DNA of 64,000 bases, from positions 2,084,501-2,148,500 of the forward strand of contig NZ_CP020083.1 of the NCBI RefSeq assembly GCF_003431825.1, given 5' to 3'. Shown one piece after another: positions 9,587 to 16,814 of the stretch (position 1 is the stretch's first letter; every line of letters begins with the position of its first letter). The DNA comes from Blastomonas fulva. Its GTDB lineage: Bacteria; Pseudomonadota; Alphaproteobacteria; Sphingomonadales; Sphingomonadaceae. The notes under the pieces are model-generated. The model searched no databases. It was not told the origin of the DNA and saw nothing but the letters and a program-made list of their open reading frames with translations. Made by a program: the position numbers and the translations under genes.

Positions 9587-9754
9587 TCAGGAGAAACGCT
9601 GGCGTTCGGTCACGTCCATCTGCACCAGCCTGCCGTCATGCACGGTCAGCACGACCGCGCCGAAGCGCAGTCTGGCGATGGCTTCGGCAATCGCGGAAAG
9701 CGGGACTGCTAATTGCGGACCGGTATCGGCGCGCGCGGGTTTGCTAGGAGGCAT
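9587..9754 (-). CDS. YezD-like small protein (DUF2292)
   Basis: A 55-residue protein that starts at the ATG at 9754, with CAGGAG 9 bases upstream. The C-terminal two thirds (IAEAIARLRFGAVVLTVHDGRLVQMDVTE) match the compact beta-strand pattern of DUF2292/YezD proteins. These are commonly found beside sulfur-assimilation genes and are thought to be small DNA- or ligand-binding proteins of unknown role. Here it precedes a TonB receptor on the same strand, which hints that the receptor may import a sulfur-containing compound such as a sulfonate or sulfate ester. That link is inference. Confidence 0.7.
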   Translation of the reverse strand: MPPSKPARADTGPQLAVPLSAIAEAIARLRFGAVVLTVHDGRLVQMDVTERQRFS

Positions 9755-9949
9755 GGGGCGAAACTCCTGTGAAATCTGGTGCGGACCGGCTGCATGCAGC
9801 ATGGCCCGCGGAGACATGACTAATCTCTACCATTTTGGTTGGCAAGATAGTTTTTGTTGTCCCGACCGCTATTGCGCCCATGCGTTGCGTTCAGATGTCG
9901 ATCCGATGCTTGAGGCATCCCCGCCCGGCGATGGCAAAAGCCTCCTCGC

Positions 9950-11362
9950 TCAGTTGCGGGCAGCGTCCAGATGGGCTTGCAATGCCTGCGCGGACTCGGC
10001 CGATGGCGTCCAGCTGGCTTGGAACACCCCGCCGGTGCCGAACAGCGCCGCTGCAATCCCGTCTGCTCCATGGCTGGCCCAGAGATCGGCAAGCTGCGCG
10101 GCCATCGGGTCGTCGACCGGTCGTGCAGCGCCAGACACATGCTGTATCCACGCGGCAAGCGCCTGCAATGTGGCGGGCGTGCTGCGTCCCGCCTGCTGAT
10201 TGATTGCCAAAGGTTCGAGCCAGCGCTGCGGGATCTTCTGCGATCCATCCATCGCAATCTGGATCAGGCGGTGGGCAAGCGCACTGTTGGCAAAACGCGC
10301 GATCAGCGCATCGGCATAGGCGCCAAGGTCGATGCCCGAATCCGGGGGCAGGGTAGGAGCGGCCTCGCTCCGCATCAGCGTCTCGATCAGCCCGGCAAGT
10401 TCCGGATCGGCGATTGCCTGATGGACAAACTCATGACCGCGGGCGAGACCCAGATACGCCAGGGCCGAGTGCGCGCCATTGAGCATCCGCAGCTTGGCCG
10501 CCTCGTAATGGCCGACATTGGGGACAAGCTGCGCGCCCACCGTCTCCCAGCGCGGGCGGGGCCCGGCAAAGTCGTCCTCGATCACCCATTGGCTGAACGG
10601 TTCGGTGATCACCGCGCCGCGGTCATCCAGACCGACCGAGGCTGCGACACGCTGCCGATCGTCGTCTATCACCGCAGGCACGATCCGGTCGATCATCGTG
10701 CCGGGGCAGCGGCAAGTCCGGGCAAACCACTCGGCCAATGCAGGGTCGGTGTCGGTCAGATAGTCGCTCATCAGCCGCGCCAGCCGCGCGCCGTTGTCGG
10801 CCAGATTGTCGCAGCTCAGCAGCGTCAGGCCCGGCAGCCCGGCTGCCTTGCGCCGCGCAAGGCCGGCTGCGACGAAGCCATATATGGTTTGAGGGGGCCC
10901 TGCTGCGCTGGCGTCGGACACGATGGCGCGATTGGCGCGATCGAGCGATCCATCGGGGCGGCGGACATAGCCCTTTTCGGTCACGGTAAAGCTTATGATG
11001 TGCGTGTCGGGCGAAGCGATCGCCTCGATCACCGCCTGCGGATCCTGCGGCGCGACAATGACACTCGCGACACTGCCGATGAGCCGCGTGACCGTCCGGT
11101 CCGAAGACCTCTCGGTCAGCGTGAACAGGCCGTCCTGCGGATTGAGCTGTTCGGCGACATCGGCGGAGCGCAATGACACGCCGATGATCCGCCAGTCGCC
11201 GTCGCCCGCCGCCATGGCATCGTCGGTATAGACCGCCTGGTGCGCGCGATGGAACGCGCCGATGCCGAAATGCACGATGCCCGCCCGCTGGCGTGCAAAG
11301 TCATAGCCCGGGCGGGCAACGGCCGGGGAGAGCGAGTCCAGCGTTTCGAGTGAAAGCCTCAC
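9950..11362 (-). CDS. uxuB: Mannitol dehydrogenase-family oxidoreductase, probable fructuronate reductase
   Basis: A long-chain polyol dehydrogenase of 470 residues. The N-terminal nucleotide-binding region contains IVHFGIGAFHRAHQAVY, and the C-terminal domain has the family's RMLNGAHSALAYLG motif with the catalytic Lys region preceding it. The GTG start at 11362 overlaps the uxaC stop in GTGA. Directly following glucuronate isomerase, it most likely reduces fructuronate to mannonate (UxuB) rather than mannitol or tagaturonate; the substrate is inferred from this context. The mannonate dehydratase and KDG kinase needed to complete the pathway are not in the window. Confidence 0.82.
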   Translation of the reverse strand: MRLSLETLDSLSPAVARPGYDFARQRAGIVHFGIGAFHRAHQAVYTDDAMAAGDGDWRIIGVSLRSADVAEQLNPQDGLFTLTERSSDRTVTRLIGSVASVIVAPQDPQAVIEAIASPDTHIISFTVTEKGYVRRPDGSLDRANRAIVSDASAAGPPQTIYGFVAAGLARRKAAGLPGLTLLSCDNLADNGARLARLMSDYLTDTDPALAEWFARTCRCPGTMIDRIVPAVIDDDRQRVAASVGLDDRGAVITEPFSQWVIEDDFAGPRPRWETVGAQLVPNVGHYEAAKLRMLNGAHSALAYLGLARGHEFVHQAIADPELAGLIETLMRSEAAPTLPPDSGIDLGAYADALIARFANSALAHRLIQIAMDGSQKIPQRWLEPLAINQQAGRSTPATLQALAAWIQHVSGAARPVDDPMAAQLADLWASHGADGIAAALFGTGGVFQASWTPSAESAQALQAHLDAARN

Positions 11363-12774
11363 AGCCGGTACGCCTTCTTCGCCAGCGCATAAGAGAGGTC
11401 GTGTGCCAGTTCTGCCGCTTCCCATTCCTCCATCCGGTGTTCGGCGACCAGGGTCGCAAGGAAACCGCAGTCGACCCGTCGGGCGACATCATGCCGGGCG
11501 GGGATCGAGAGGAAGGCGCGGGTGTCGTCGTTGAAGCCGACGGTGTTGTAGAAGCCCGCGGTCTCGGTCATCGACAGCCGGAAGCGGCGCATGCCTTCGG
11601 GGCTGTCGTGGAACCACCAGGCCGGGCCGAGCTTGAGCGCGGGATAGTGCCCTGCGAGCGGGGCGAGCTCGCGCGCATACACCGTCTCGTCGAGCGTAAA
11701 CAGGATGATGGTGAGATCGGGGTTGTTGCCGTGCCGCGCCAGCAGCGGGCGCAGCGCATGGACATAGTCGGTGCGCATCGGCATGTCGGCGCCCTTGTCG
11801 CGGCCGAAACGGGCGAAGACCTGCGGGTTGTGGTTGCGCAGCGCCCCGGGGTGGATCTGCATGACCAGACCATCCTCGACGCTCATGCCCGCCATTTCGG
11901 TGAGCATCTGCGCGCGGAAAAGCTCGGCATCCTGCGGCGAGACATCTGGGCGGATGACGCGCGCGAACAGCGCATCGGCCTCTGCCCGGGACAGATCCGC
12001 CGTCAGGGCCGTCGGATGGCCATGGTCGGTCGATGTCGCGCCATGCTTGGCGAAAAACGCCCGGCGCTTGCGGTGCGCGGCCAGATATCCGGCATAGCTG
12101 AACGTATCCTCTCCGGTCAGTTCGGCAAAGCGCGCCAGATTGTCCCGAAAGCCTTCATATTCGGGGTCGACGACCGGGTCGGGACGATAGGCCGTCAGCA
12201 CCCGGCCGTTCCAGTTGCTGTCGGCAATCGTTCGGTGATGATCGAGCGTGTCGAGCGGCGATTCGGTAGTGGTGATCACCTCGATATTGAACCGTTCGAA
12301 CAGGGCGCGTGGGCGGAATTCGGGTGTAGCCAGCGCACCGGTGATGCGGTCGTAATACAGATCGGAGGTTTCGGCGGTGAGCTGCACGTCAATCCCGAAG
12401 CCCTCGGCGAACACCCAGTCGAGCCACATGCGCGAAGGCGTGCCGCGAAACAGGTGATAATGGCTCGCCAGTATGCGCCAGGCCTCGCGCGGATCGACCG
12501 CGCGGGCGGCATCGACAGACACCGGTGTCAGCCCAAGAGCTTCGAGCGGCACCCCTTGGCTATAGAGCATCCTGAAGACATAGTGATCGGGCTGCAGCAG
12601 CAGTTCGCTGGCATTGGCGAAGGGCGCGTTCTGGGCAAACCATTGCGGATCGGTATGCCCGTGCGGGCTGATGATCGGCAGCGTTGCGACATGATCGTAA
12701 AGCCTGCGGGTGATGGCCCGGACTTCGGGGTCGGCGGGGAACAGGCGGTCGGGGTGCAGGTGAAGCGGGCGCAT
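11359..12774 (-). CDS. uxaC: Glucuronate isomerase
   Basis: Converts glucuronate to fructuronate (and galacturonate to tagaturonate), the first step of hexuronate catabolism. The 471-residue length fits the family. The N-terminal PIISPHGHTDP carries the metal-binding His pair, and WLDWVFAEGFG and TTESPLDTLDHH are recognisable family segments. The start at 12774 lies 8 bases after the stop of the GntR gene, with GAGGA overlapping that stop. It is coupled by GTGA to the downstream reductase, so gntR-uxaC-uxuB form one transcription unit. Confidence 0.92.
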   Translation of the reverse strand: MRPLHLHPDRLFPADPEVRAITRRLYDHVATLPIISPHGHTDPQWFAQNAPFANASELLLQPDHYVFRMLYSQGVPLEALGLTPVSVDAARAVDPREAWRILASHYHLFRGTPSRMWLDWVFAEGFGIDVQLTAETSDLYYDRITGALATPEFRPRALFERFNIEVITTTESPLDTLDHHRTIADSNWNGRVLTAYRPDPVVDPEYEGFRDNLARFAELTGEDTFSYAGYLAAHRKRRAFFAKHGATSTDHGHPTALTADLSRAEADALFARVIRPDVSPQDAELFRAQMLTEMAGMSVEDGLVMQIHPGALRNHNPQVFARFGRDKGADMPMRTDYVHALRPLLARHGNNPDLTIILFTLDETVYARELAPLAGHYPALKLGPAWWFHDSPEGMRRFRLSMTETAGFYNTVGFNDDTRAFLSIPARHDVARRVDCGFLATLVAEHRMEEWEAAELAHDLSYALAKKAYRL

Positions 12775-12782
12775 GGAAATCC

Positions 12783-13379
12783 TCAGAGCTTGACGGCGCG
12801 CGCAGAGCGCTCGCGGGTGGTAGCGACATTGCGGCGACCGGCCTCGACGGCCTCCTCCTCGGCCGCGAACAGCAGATGGTCGATGACGGATGCCATGTGT
12901 CCGCGCATGGCGGTGCGCGCTGCGGCGGGGTCGCGCGCGCGCAGGGCATTCAGCATCGCGCGGTGCTCCTCGACCACCGGCTGGATATTGGCTGTGCGCG
13001 CTTTTGCGAGCAGCAGGCGCGCTTCCATCAGCTCGAATCCGGTCACGGTAAAACCTGGCGCATCGGTTTCGGACGGCAAGGAGCGGACATAGCCCGCCGA
13101 TCCGGTGCGGACCTCGATCATTCCCTGCACCTCGAGCGCGATCATCGCCTCGCGCACCGCAGGGCGGCTGACGTTGCACTGGATGGAAAGCTCGCGTTCC
13201 GCAGGCAAGCGGTCGCCCACGGCATGGCGCCCGGGCGCGAGTTCCGCGAAAAGCTGCCAGGCGAGCTTCTGATAGAGCCGCTCGCGCCCTTCTGCCAGCT
13301 CAAGGCTCGCTTCCTTATGGGTCGTGCCATCACAAACTCCTTCTTGGAGGTGTCTTACCAATTGTGGCCGGTTGCTCAA
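12783..13379 (-). pseudogene. GntR/FadR-type hexuronate regulator, probably degenerate
   Basis: The N-terminal winged-helix domain is intact (RLYQKLAWQLFAEL, VGDRLPAERELS, VSRPAVREAMIALEVQGMIEV). The effector-binding FCD domain is not: after FELMEARLL the sequence jumps straight to VVEEHRAMLNALRARD, which normally lies about 80-90 residues further on. The missing part includes metal-ligand Asp and His residues typical of FCD domains. The reading frame is open only to TTG codons at 13379 or 13361. A good AAGGAG ribosome site serves an ATG at 13330 in another frame, which suggests a 5' frameshift too. It sits as first gene of the uxaC-uxuB operon. It may be a dead regulator or a constitutive DNA-binding remnant. 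Confidence 0.65.
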
Positions 13380-13406
13380 GATAATGATGGGTTGCCCGCT
13401 ATGGTG

Positions 13407-13694
13407 TCATCTGCGTGGTTTGCGGGGAGCGGTTTTGCCGGATGTCATCGGATCGGGCTTTGGCGGCGGCTTCCAGCCTTCAGGGGGCGTCACGCGCTGC
13501 TGGCTGGTTCCCAAGCCCATAGCACCCGGCTGCTGCCGTTCCACACCCAGCAAATCGGCTTCCTCGGCTTCAGAAGCTGTGGCGCCGCCGCGTATCAGAC
13601 TGATCTTGTAACGGCATCTTTTTGCTTCCTCGAAGTCCAGTGCCCGTGCCGCAGCATCCATTTTCAGCTGCAGCTCATGTAATGTTTCGCTCAT
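13407..13694 (-). CDS. UvrB/UvrC-motif small protein
   Basis: A 95-residue protein whose N-terminal 35 residues (LHELQLKMDAAARALDFEEAKRCRY) form a UVR motif, the helical hairpin used by UvrB and UvrC to interact with each other and also present in some stress proteins. The remaining half is Pro/Gly-rich and probably disordered (PPEGWKPPPKPDP). The start lies 2 bases after the stop of the small HTH-like gene upstream, so the two are co-transcribed and probably translationally coupled. Function is unknown; a role near DNA repair or protein quality control is only suggested by the motif. Confidence 0.75.
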   Translation of the reverse strand: MSETLHELQLKMDAAARALDFEEAKRCRYKISLIRGGATASEAEEADLLGVERQQPGAMGLGTSQQRVTPPEGWKPPPKPDPMTSGKTAPRKPRR

Positions 13695-13696
13695 CG

Positions 13697-13876
13697 CTAT
13701 CTCAGCTTTTTGATGGGTAATCCGTCAGCCTTCGCGCGGTCCTTCACCGATTCCTCGCTACGGGTCAGCGCTTTGGCCATGGCCTTCAACGGCATGCCCT
13801 TTTTTGCCAGTGCGTGGAGTTTCTGAATCTCTGCGCTGGTCCATGGTTGTCGATGTCGTTCGAATTTTTCTGCCAT
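13697..13876 (-). CDS. Small Myb/GcrA-like helix-turn-helix protein
   Basis: A 59-residue basic protein from the ATG at 13876 to the TAG at 13697. Its pattern is PWTSAEIQKLHALAKKGMPL, then KAMAKALTRSEESVKDRAKA, then GLPIKKL. A Trp-anchored first helix and a turn into a recognition helix with SEESVKDRAK resemble Myb/SANT-type and GcrA N-terminal domains found in alphaproteobacteria. It directly precedes the UVR-motif gene, with a 2-base gap. Its 5' end faces the divergent gene at 13976. A DNA-binding role is inferred from this pattern. Confidence 0.65.
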   Translation of the reverse strand: MAEKFERHRQPWTSAEIQKLHALAKKGMPLKAMAKALTRSEESVKDRAKADGLPIKKLR

Positions 13877-13975
13877 GTACGATGGTTAGTGGATCGTGAG
13901 CCCAACGGCGAGCACTTCGTGAAATCGCTCACCTGCCCGATGGTTAATGGTCACAGACCTGCTAGGCGTGGCAGC

Positions 13976-14296
13976 ATGACCAACATCAACAGACTTTCCG
14001 GTATCGTCGACGTCGGCGGGCTTCATTATGAGTGGGAGGTGCGGAGCGAGCCGCAGTGGTGCGATTCCGAAGGCTGGAAAGGCGTGACGGTTGCCTTGCT
14101 GCAGAAGCATACCCAGCGCGAAGCCTTGCTGGAATTTCCCCCGCCGAAACGCTTGCTGAAGGGAATGCAGCGAGGCCGCCTTCAGATCAGCGATGCGATT
14201 GTATCAAGGGGAATTCAGGCAGCGCTGGATGCCGGCTGGGACCCTGCGTCTCGCGGAAAGCCGATGGTTTTCACGGTCGATGCGGATGGCAACTAG
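13976..14296 (+). CDS. Conserved-looking hypothetical protein
   Basis: A 106-residue soluble protein of unknown function. The ATG at 13976 is preferred over a GTG at 13814, because the longer form would run over the divergent HTH gene. It has an N-terminal LHYEWEVRSEPQWC segment, a middle TQREALLEFPPPKRLLKG and an acidic end (FTVDADGN). No catalytic motif, signal peptide or membrane segment is visible. It is followed 32 bases later by another unknown gene on the same strand, so the two may be one unit. Confidence 0.6.
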   Translation: MTNINRLSGIVDVGGLHYEWEVRSEPQWCDSEGWKGVTVALLQKHTQREALLEFPPPKRLLKGMQRGRLQISDAIVSRGIQAALDAGWDPASRGKPMVFTVDADGN

Positions 14297-14328
14297 CCAG
14301 AGGCTGCCCTGCCGGGCAGGAAAACAGG

Positions 14329-14688
14329 ATGAGCATATTGTCGAAAGCATGGAACGGCGAACAGGTCCGCAAATGGCTCGAATGCCGCATCGATGCGGCG
14401 CGTCTTGATCAGGCGGCGGCCGACAGGCGGGGGTATGAGGCTCGGGACGACTATGACAAGGCAGCGGCTGAAGAATGGGTGTGCCGAAGCCTGAGGATGG
14501 TTGCCGACAAGGATGATCAGGTCGCATTCGCCGATCGTCTCAAGCAATTGCTGGCACAGGATGAGTATGTGGTCACGGGCATCTACGACGATCGGCGTTT
14601 CGAACGATATGTTCGAGCCATTCTCAGGAAACTTGCCAAGATGACCAGGGCAAATGAGGGGTTCGAGAACACGCTGCGCTTTCAGTGA
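14329..14688 (+). CDS. Hypothetical soluble protein
   Basis: A 119-residue, charged, mostly helical protein (MSILSKAWNGEQVRKWLECR, then RRGYEARDDYDKAAAEEW). The start at 14329 is supported by a purine-rich CAGGAAAACAGG leader. The composition, rich in Arg, Asp and Ala, and the coding bias look genuine, but no domain is recognised. It follows the hypothetical gene at 13976 on the same strand. Function is unknown. Confidence 0.5.
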   Translation: MSILSKAWNGEQVRKWLECRIDAARLDQAAADRRGYEARDDYDKAAAEEWVCRSLRMVADKDDQVAFADRLKQLLAQDEYVVTGIYDDRRFERYVRAILRKLAKMTRANEGFENTLRFQ

Positions 14689-14736
14689 AGCCGGCGTCAG
14701 GCTGAATCATGGCACGCGTCTGCGTGGCCGCACGAT

Positions 14737-14985
14737 CTACTTCTCGATCACGGATCCCATCGCCGCGCCGCTTCTCATGTCCAGAAAGGCCTTCTGGCGG
14801 TCGTCATGCGCAAGTGAGAGGAGGTATCGGCTTGCCTCCTTGTAGGTCAGAAAAGGGCGCCCATCGACGAAGACGGGAACGGTGCGGCCGTTGAAAATCC
14901 GGCGCAGCAACCGCCGCTGCGGCCTGTCTAGCGATTGACTGCGTTCTTCGGTGATGGCGGGGTCCTCAGCTGCGAAAGCTATCAT
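14737..14985 (-). CDS. Hypothetical small protein
   Basis: An 82-residue protein from the ATG at 14985; an ATG at 15015 would add ten residues. It starts MIAFAAEDPAITEE, then has a basic stretch DRPQRRLLRRIFNGRTVPVF and a helical DGRPFLTYKEASRYLLSL. There is no signal peptide, membrane segment or known motif. It converges with the gene ending at 14688. The start is uncertain because no clear ribosome site is seen. Confidence 0.45.
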   Translation of the reverse strand: MIAFAAEDPAITEERSQSLDRPQRRLLRRIFNGRTVPVFVDGRPFLTYKEASRYLLSLAHDDRQKAFLDMRSGAAMGSVIEK

Positions 14986-15182
14986 GCAACTACCATCGAC
15001 ACGGCATGCAGGCATCCATTTTGTGCGGCGTGCTGCTTGATCCGAGATGTAATCTGGGGGCCGTCGGCTGCGCATCGGCGGCAGTGCCGTCACCAAGGGG
15101 TATGCGGTTGCGAACCAGTAGGGGAACCCGGTTTGAAGACGGTAGCCCCCGCGGCTCTGACGGCCCGGAACAGCGGGAGATG

Positions 15183-15213
15183 AGAACGCCCGGCCCGTGG
15201 ACCCGGGCGTTCT
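15183..15213 (-). terminator. Perfect 11-bp hairpin after the LuxR-type gene
   Basis: Arms at 15183-15193 and 15203-15213 (AGAACGCCCGG and its complement) lie just beyond the stop at 15219. No run of T follows, so it may act with Rho or protect the 3' end. Confidence 0.55.
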
Positions 15214-15218
15214 GCGTC

Positions 15219-16055
15219 TCAGCTCGTGCGGTTGAACGTCGTCGTCACAATGTCGGGCATCCCTTCCGCGGCCCAGACAATCGTCTCGGTCATCGTCTGG
15301 GCGTCCTTCGCCGAGGTGTAGACACGTGTCGACACCCGCTTGCCGTCCCTTGCGAGCGTCATCACCAGTGTGGCGGGCTCGGGCTGGCGCAACGAGATGC
15401 TGTCGATGAAACCCATATTCCCTGTCACGGGAACCGCCACGCCGTCGAGACGGGCGGTGGACTCGGCCGTCATCCGTGATCCATCCGGAGCGATGATCTC
15501 GACCCGTGTGTTCCAATGCCCCTCCGTCGCCTCACGGAACGCGATGGTGACTGCACGCGGGCGTTCTGCGGAGGGGATTTGCGCCACATCGAGCGACCAG
15601 GTGCCGACCAGAGGCGAGGCGCCCGCGGGGACCACCGCCTCGGAACCCGGTGCCACGACATCTTCGAACGCACCAATCGAGGTCATCAACAGCCCGGCGG
15701 CGGCGAGGGGTAGGGCAATCAGCATCATCATCTTTCCTTTCGACCATGGGCCGTGCCTGTGCGGCGGCCTGTCCGAGCTATCGGTAGAGGGTGACTGTGA
15801 TGACAGATCGATTTTCCTGTCCCAGATTTTCTGGGCGTCCAGCAAGCGGGCCAATTCGCGGCTGCTGCCTACCTCGGTCTTGCGCCGCGCTTCGCGCAGG
15901 CGTTCGTTGATCGAGGCTTCCGAGCGGTTGAGTCCTGCAGCGATTGATTTCACGGTATGCCCTTCGGCCAGCAACCGCAGGATTTCGAGCTCCTTGGCGT
16001 TGAGCTTGGCAGGCTCAATCGCAGGCGTCACGATCGTCGGGGGCAGGGCGGACAT
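15219..16055 (-). CDS. Membrane-anchored LuxR/GerE-type protein
   Basis: A 278-residue protein with three parts. Residues 18-75 are a LuxR C-terminal-type helix-turn-helix (LNAKELEILRLLAEGHTVKSIAAGL, SEASINERLREARRKTEV). Residues about 107-130 are one hydrophobic segment (MMMLIALPLAAAGLLMTS). The rest is a predicted periplasmic beta-rich domain (VGTWSLDVAQIP, GHWNTRVEI). The DNA-binding domain would be cytoplasmic and the C-terminal domain would sense or bind something outside, a ToxR-like topology. Target genes are unknown. A perfect hairpin follows the stop. Confidence 0.75.
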   Translation of the reverse strand: MSALPPTIVTPAIEPAKLNAKELEILRLLAEGHTVKSIAAGLNRSEASINERLREARRKTEVGSSRELARLLDAQKIWDRKIDLSSQSPSTDSSDRPPHRHGPWSKGKMMMLIALPLAAAGLLMTSIGAFEDVVAPGSEAVVPAGASPLVGTWSLDVAQIPSAERPRAVTIAFREATEGHWNTRVEIIAPDGSRMTAESTARLDGVAVPVTGNMGFIDSISLRQPEPATLVMTLARDGKRVSTRVYTSAKDAQTMTETIVWAAEGMPDIVTTTFNRTS

Positions 16056-16064
16056 GCGCCTTGC

Positions 16065-16391
16065 TCACCACAGGTCCGCAAGAGCGTCCAGCACGATTTT
16101 TTTGGGAAGCGGCGGGCGATCGTTGGGATGGTCACGCCGGTGCGCCTTTCTGGACTGCCAAGAGACGCTATTGCGCGGGAGCGGCCCTTCGATCTGAAAC
16201 CCAAAGGCGCGACGCGTCACCGGCTGCGTGTCGGCCAGTTGGGCGGTCTCAAAGGATGCAGCGGCCGATTTGGCGAGCTTCATGGCCAGTCGTTTGCCGC
16301 TGGGCAAATCAGTTGGTTTGTCGGTCAAGCGGACCAGGGCTCCGCGAGTGTCAAACGGGGAAAATTTGTCCGATCCGGTATCAACGAGCAT
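16065..16391 (-). CDS. Possible hypothetical protein upstream of the LuxR-type gene
   Basis: An open frame of 108 codons ends 9 bases before the LuxR-type gene on the same strand. Its third codon positions are moderately GC-rich and the protein (SGKRLAMKLAKSAAASFETA, then RRDHPNDRPPLPKK) is not obviously a shadow of anything else. No domain or ribosome site is clear, so it may be spurious. The remainder of the stretch to the tRNA gene (16392-16604) shows nothing I can support. Confidence 0.3.
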   Translation of the reverse strand: MLVDTGSDKFSPFDTRGALVRLTDKPTDLPSGKRLAMKLAKSAAASFETAQLADTQPVTRRAFGFQIEGPLPRNSVSWQSRKAHRRDHPNDRPPLPKKIVLDALADLW

Positions 16392-16604
16392 CAGTCATGC
16401 ATATCGTTAAGACCTCGACCCGTTCCAGTTCGCGCCAGGCGACGGCGAAATCGTCTGAAGTTGGTATCTTTCTTGGACATGGTTCATGCAACTCGTACGA
16501 CCCTGCGACACACGATAGGTCACAGTTTGGGTCACACAGTTGGCGGGCGCCAAATGCGGAGCGAGAAGGCGAATCATTGTTTTCCAATAGCTTGCAGCTG
16601 AACG

Positions 16605-16679
16605 TGGCTGGGGTGGCAGGATTCGAACCTGCGAATGCCGGTACCAAAAACCGGTGCCTTACCACTTGGCGACACCCCA
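16605..16679 (-). tRNA. tRNA-Gln (anticodon UUG)
   Basis: A complete cloverleaf can be drawn on the minus strand. The acceptor stem is TGGGGTG/CACCCCA, the anticodon stem is CCGGT/ACCGG around the loop TTTTGGT (anticodon TTG, reading CAA), and the T arm is GCAGG TTCGAAT CCTGC. The CCA end is encoded at 16605-16607. Confidence 0.95.
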
Positions 16680-16735
16680 ATGCCGTGCTCGCGGCGCTGT
16701 CGGGCGGTGTGGGCCGGGGCAGCGCGGGAGGCGCC

Positions 16736-16763
16736 TATATACGGAAAAGGCGCGGGCCGCCAA
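16736..16763 (-). promoter_or_regulatory. Probable promoter of the tRNA-Gln gene
   Basis: On the minus strand a TTGGCG box (16758-16763) is followed after 16 bases by TATATA (16736-16741). This puts the start about 50 bases before the mature tRNA. The -35 box lies inside the loop of the ilvE terminator hairpin. Confidence 0.5.
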
Positions 16764-16772
16764 GCGCCTTTT
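16745..16772. terminator. Terminator hairpin downstream of ilvE
   Basis: Inverted repeat AAAAGGCGC (16745-16753) and GCGCCTTTT (16764-16772), ending in T runs on both strands. It lies 43 bases after the ilvE stop and should end ilvE transcription before the tRNA gene. Confidence 0.7.
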
Positions 16773-16814
16773 TGGTGGCGCTGGCGGTGCAGGGCAGCAG
16801 GCGTGCTCGCGCGA

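Noticed and set aside
11293..13092. 599-codon plus-strand open frame
   Set aside because: It is antisense to uxaC and its neighbours, which have clear protein families; the product has no recognisable domain.
16392..16604. Integration scar at the 3' side of tRNA-Gln
   Set aside because: No integrase, no repeated tRNA end and no compositional break could be identified by eye.
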